From NCBI GenBank assembly GCA_902775835.1, contig CACYNZ010000060.1, positions 1 to 15,667 of the forward strand: a stretch of DNA of 15,667 bases, given 5' to 3'. How positions within the stretch are numbered: position 1 is the first letter of the stretch; each line of letters starts with the position of its first letter. Origin of the DNA: an uncultured Eubacteriales bacterium (GTDB taxonomy: Bacteria > Bacillota_A > Clostridia > Christensenellales > Aristaeellaceae). A program made the translations under genes and the position numbers. This document shows positions 13,863 through 15,667 of the stretch, piece after piece. The notes beneath the pieces were generated by a model. The model was not told the origin of the DNA. It did no database searches and worked only from the letters and a program-made list of their open reading frames with translations.

Positions 13863-15530
13863 ATGGAGGGTGAAAAAAAGCACGAAGGGCCCAGACGCAC
13901 CGGGGACGAGCGGGTGGACGCGTTCCTTGAGCGCATGGAAAAGGACCGGGAGAACCCGGCCTATAGGGACAATACGCTGTTCCAGGACAAGCTCCTGTGG
14001 ATCGCGCGCAGCTACCAGGATCAGGGGATTATGTACGCGGAAATCTCGGATACCACGCTGTCCCGGGCGGAGGAAGGCCTTGACAGGCTTAAGGAGATTC
14101 ACGCGGTCATGCCGGAAGTGACCCGGGAGACGGGCGTGACGCTGCGCTTTCTGGCGGGCATCCGCCGGATTCCGCTGACCATTGTGCGGGATCAGGTGAC
14201 GCCCGGGGATTACCTGGCGGAAAACCTGCGGGTGCTGCGCGCCTTTGCGCCGGACCCGTATGTGGCCGGGGCGGACATCCTGGGTGAGGAGATCAATGAT
14301 ATCCTGGAGCTTCGGCCGGCTATCCGGGAACTGGTCAGGATCGCGGACGAAACGCCGGGGTTCGTGATCCGCATTCACGCGGGCGAGAACGACAGTCTGC
14401 GGGAAAATGTGGAAAACAGTATCCGCTGCGTCCGGGAAGCCCTGCGGGAAGGCCAGGCGTTCCCACCGCTGCGCATCGGGCACGGACTGTACACGGCGGA
14501 ACTGTCCTCGCCCAGAGGCAGACGGCTGCTGGAGGAACTGCATACATCCGGAGCCGTGCTGGAGTTTCAGCTGACCAGCAATGTGCGTCTCAACAATCTG
14601 ACGGACCTGGCACGGCATCCGCTGAAAACCTATCTGAAAGCCGGGATTCCCTGCATCCAGGGCACGGACGGTGCGGCGCTCTACGGCACCAATGCGCTGG
14701 AGGAACAGCTGGCGCTGACCAGGCTCCTGGGGCTCACGGATGAGGACATGATGGCCATGCGCTGCGCGGACGCGCGGGTACTGGAACATGGCATGCGCAC
14801 GTTTCAGGAGCGGATACGCACAGAAGGACCGGAGGCGCTGAAGATACTGGAAAAACGGCTTCAGGACATGCCGAAGCCGGCACAGGCCATGTGGCAGGCG
14901 GAGGGACGTCTGCCGGCCGAGGAGGCGCTGAAGGCAGAAATCCGCGCATTCCCCAGGGAAAAGCTGCCGGTCATTGTGGCCGGGGGCAGCTTCAACAACA
15001 GCCAGCACCGTACCGTGCTCCGGGAGGAATGCGTGCACTTGATCCGGGAGCTGGTGCGGCAGGCGGACCCGGAAAAGGTCGTGTTCGTGATCGGACATCG
15101 TCTGACCGGGTACGAGCAGCTGCTGGTTCAGGAGTGTGCCGGAAGGTTTGAGATCATGGCCATTGTGCCCACACTGCTTACCGCGGGAGAGGTGCGCCGG
15201 CTCCGGGAGAGCGGGGCCGGGATCCGGCTGGCTCTGGAGAGCACGGGCATGGGACTGTACAAGAGCTTTGCCTATGACATATTCAAGCGCGGGCCTTCCG
15301 TGCTGCTGGCCCTGGATGGGAACTCCGCCTGCATGAATCTCATGCAGGAAGGCCGCAACGCGCTCTGGCGCTGTCGTACCTATGTGAACGGGCACTGCCG
15401 GCCGCTCATGAACAAGGCAGGTTCGCTTCGCGGGTACGTGCGCCGGCTTGGACCGGATACGGTGCGCGATATCCTGGACATGGCGGAAAAGAATGTGGAA
15501 TACAGCAGGAATGAACACGGAAAGACCTGA
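13863..15530 (+). CDS. Downstream fragment of the ADA-like gene
   Basis: This is the frame that holds most of the deaminase core (HAGE, RIGHG, LTSN, GTDGAA) and all of the C-terminal region. The frame itself is open from before 13722, but the codons there translate to non-family sequence. ATG 13863 is the first reasonable independent start, although its upstream ribosome site is weak (AAGGG). Alone it lacks the DVHTH metal motif, so a separately made product should not be an active deaminase. It is listed so that the coding capacity of the second frame is recorded. Confidence 0.4.
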   Translation: MEGEKKHEGPRRTGDERVDAFLERMEKDRENPAYRDNTLFQDKLLWIARSYQDQGIMYAEISDTTLSRAEEGLDRLKEIHAVMPEVTRETGVTLRFLAGIRRIPLTIVRDQVTPGDYLAENLRVLRAFAPDPYVAGADILGEEINDILELRPAIRELVRIADETPGFVIRIHAGENDSLRENVENSIRCVREALREGQAFPPLRIGHGLYTAELSSPRGRRLLEELHTSGAVLEFQLTSNVRLNNLTDLARHPLKTYLKAGIPCIQGTDGAALYGTNALEEQLALTRLLGLTDEDMMAMRCADARVLEHGMRTFQERIRTEGPEALKILEKRLQDMPKPAQAMWQAEGRLPAEEALKAEIRAFPREKLPVIVAGGSFNNSQHRTVLREECVHLIRELVRQADPEKVVFVIGHRLTGYEQLLVQECAGRFEIMAIVPTLLTAGEVRRLRESGAGIRLALESTGMGLYKSFAYDIFKRGPSVLLALDGNSACMNLMQEGRNALWRCRTYVNGHCRPLMNKAGSLRGYVRRLGPDTVRDILDMAEKNVEYSRNEHGKT

Positions 15531-15575
15531 GGGAATGTCTTTTGGTCCGGATGCACCTGTTCTTCAGAAGTCCGC

Positions 15576-15626
15576 AAATAAAATCTCGCTAAGTCATTTT
15601 TGAAACGACTTAGCGAGATTTTATTT
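15576..15626. terminator. 20-bp perfect hairpin terminator after the ADA-like gene
   Basis: 15576-15595 pairs perfectly with 15607-15626 around an 11-nt loop. The outer ends are A-rich on the left (AAATAAAAT) and T-rich on the right (ATTTTATTTT). The element can stop transcription in both directions. It lies 46 bp after the stop codon. The stem is unusually long and AT-bordered, so a mobile-element end or processed RNA is a minor alternative. Confidence 0.8.
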
Positions 15627-15667
15627 TGAACACATTTGTTGAATTATAAGGATTATTGGGTTCGAGG

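Larger units (their letters stand above)
13057..15530 (+). pseudogene. Adenosine deaminase-like multidomain protein, frame broken by an 8-bp duplication
   Basis: Two overlapping frames encode one protein. The first runs from ATG 13057 in the deaminase frame to about 13812 and then out of frame to a stop at 14121. The second carries the rest to TGA at 15528-15530. Deleting one copy of the duplicated ACCTGGAA (13805-13820) restores NLEKVYLYRYVFTKG and an 821-residue protein. In that numbering, residues 1-135 are a partly beta-rich region I do not recognise. The deaminase core has DVHTHMNGIL (His140, His142), HAGE (His438, Glu441), RIGHGLYT (His473), LEFQLTSN, and GTDGAA with Asp535. These correspond to the zinc and catalytic residues of the adenosine/AMP deaminase family, which hydrolyses adenine nucleosides or nucleotides to inosine forms. 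Residues about 633-821 start VIVAGGSFNNSQ and FVIGHR and look like a Rossmann-type nucleotide-binding fold (inference). Whether this is a real mutation, a switch or an assembly error is open. Confidence 0.85.

Noticed and set aside
13554..15518. 654-residue minus-strand open frame opposite the ADA-like gene
   Set aside because: The deaminase motifs are on the + strand across both halves. The antisense frame has no recognisable domain or start signal.

Overview
The window is GC-rich and coding-dense, with strong GGAGG-type ribosome sites and intrinsic terminators. It carries a SpoIID-type protein, a PrsW protease, a Gx-transporter-type membrane protein and two plant-polysaccharide glycoside hydrolases. 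This suggests a fibre-degrading anaerobic Clostridia-type Bacillota, as found in gut or rumen. That assignment is inferred from gene content, not from a marker gene.

Left part (1-5595, + strand): the window opens inside a very large repeat protein. Its visible 1,372 residues are almost entirely a 32-residue repeat. Four variants (A-B-C-D) of that repeat form a 128-residue (384-bp) super-unit present nine times without an indel, followed by diverged single units and a plain C-terminus. A hairpin follows, and then a MATE-family multidrug exporter.

Middle part (5596-12542): a secreted GH5 glucanase (subfamily 4-like) on the + strand has its own promoter. It converges on a four-gene minus-strand run, and both ends share a strong hairpin terminator at 6876-6916. 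In transcription order the minus-strand run is a SpoIID/LytB-domain protein with a C-terminal SH3 domain, a PrsW intramembrane protease, a Gx-transporter/heptaprenyl-diphosphate-synthase-component-I-like membrane protein, and a cytoplasmic GH2 beta-mannosidase. The genes are tightly spaced (15, 62 and 1 nt), with the mannosidase ribosome site inside the end of the preceding gene. The GH5 enzyme would cut beta-glucan or hemicellulose outside the cell, and the GH2 enzyme would trim manno-oligosaccharides inside it.

Right part (12543-15667): a 514-bp divergent intergenic region holds two gapless direct-repeat copies set 132 bp apart, each ending in a hairpin, then a 15-bp dyad and a near-consensus sigma-A promoter. 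The promoter drives an adenosine-deaminase-like gene of unusual build: about 135 residues of unknown N-terminal region, a deaminase core, and a C-terminal region of about 190 residues that looks Rossmann-like. An 8-bp tandem duplication at 13805-13820 breaks its frame. Removing one copy restores an 821-residue protein. A hairpin with a perfect 20-bp stem ends the gene.

The strongest candidates for something undescribed are the ADA-like multidomain protein, possibly a nucleotide-targeting enzyme, with its reversible-looking frameshift, and the giant A-B-C-D repeat protein.
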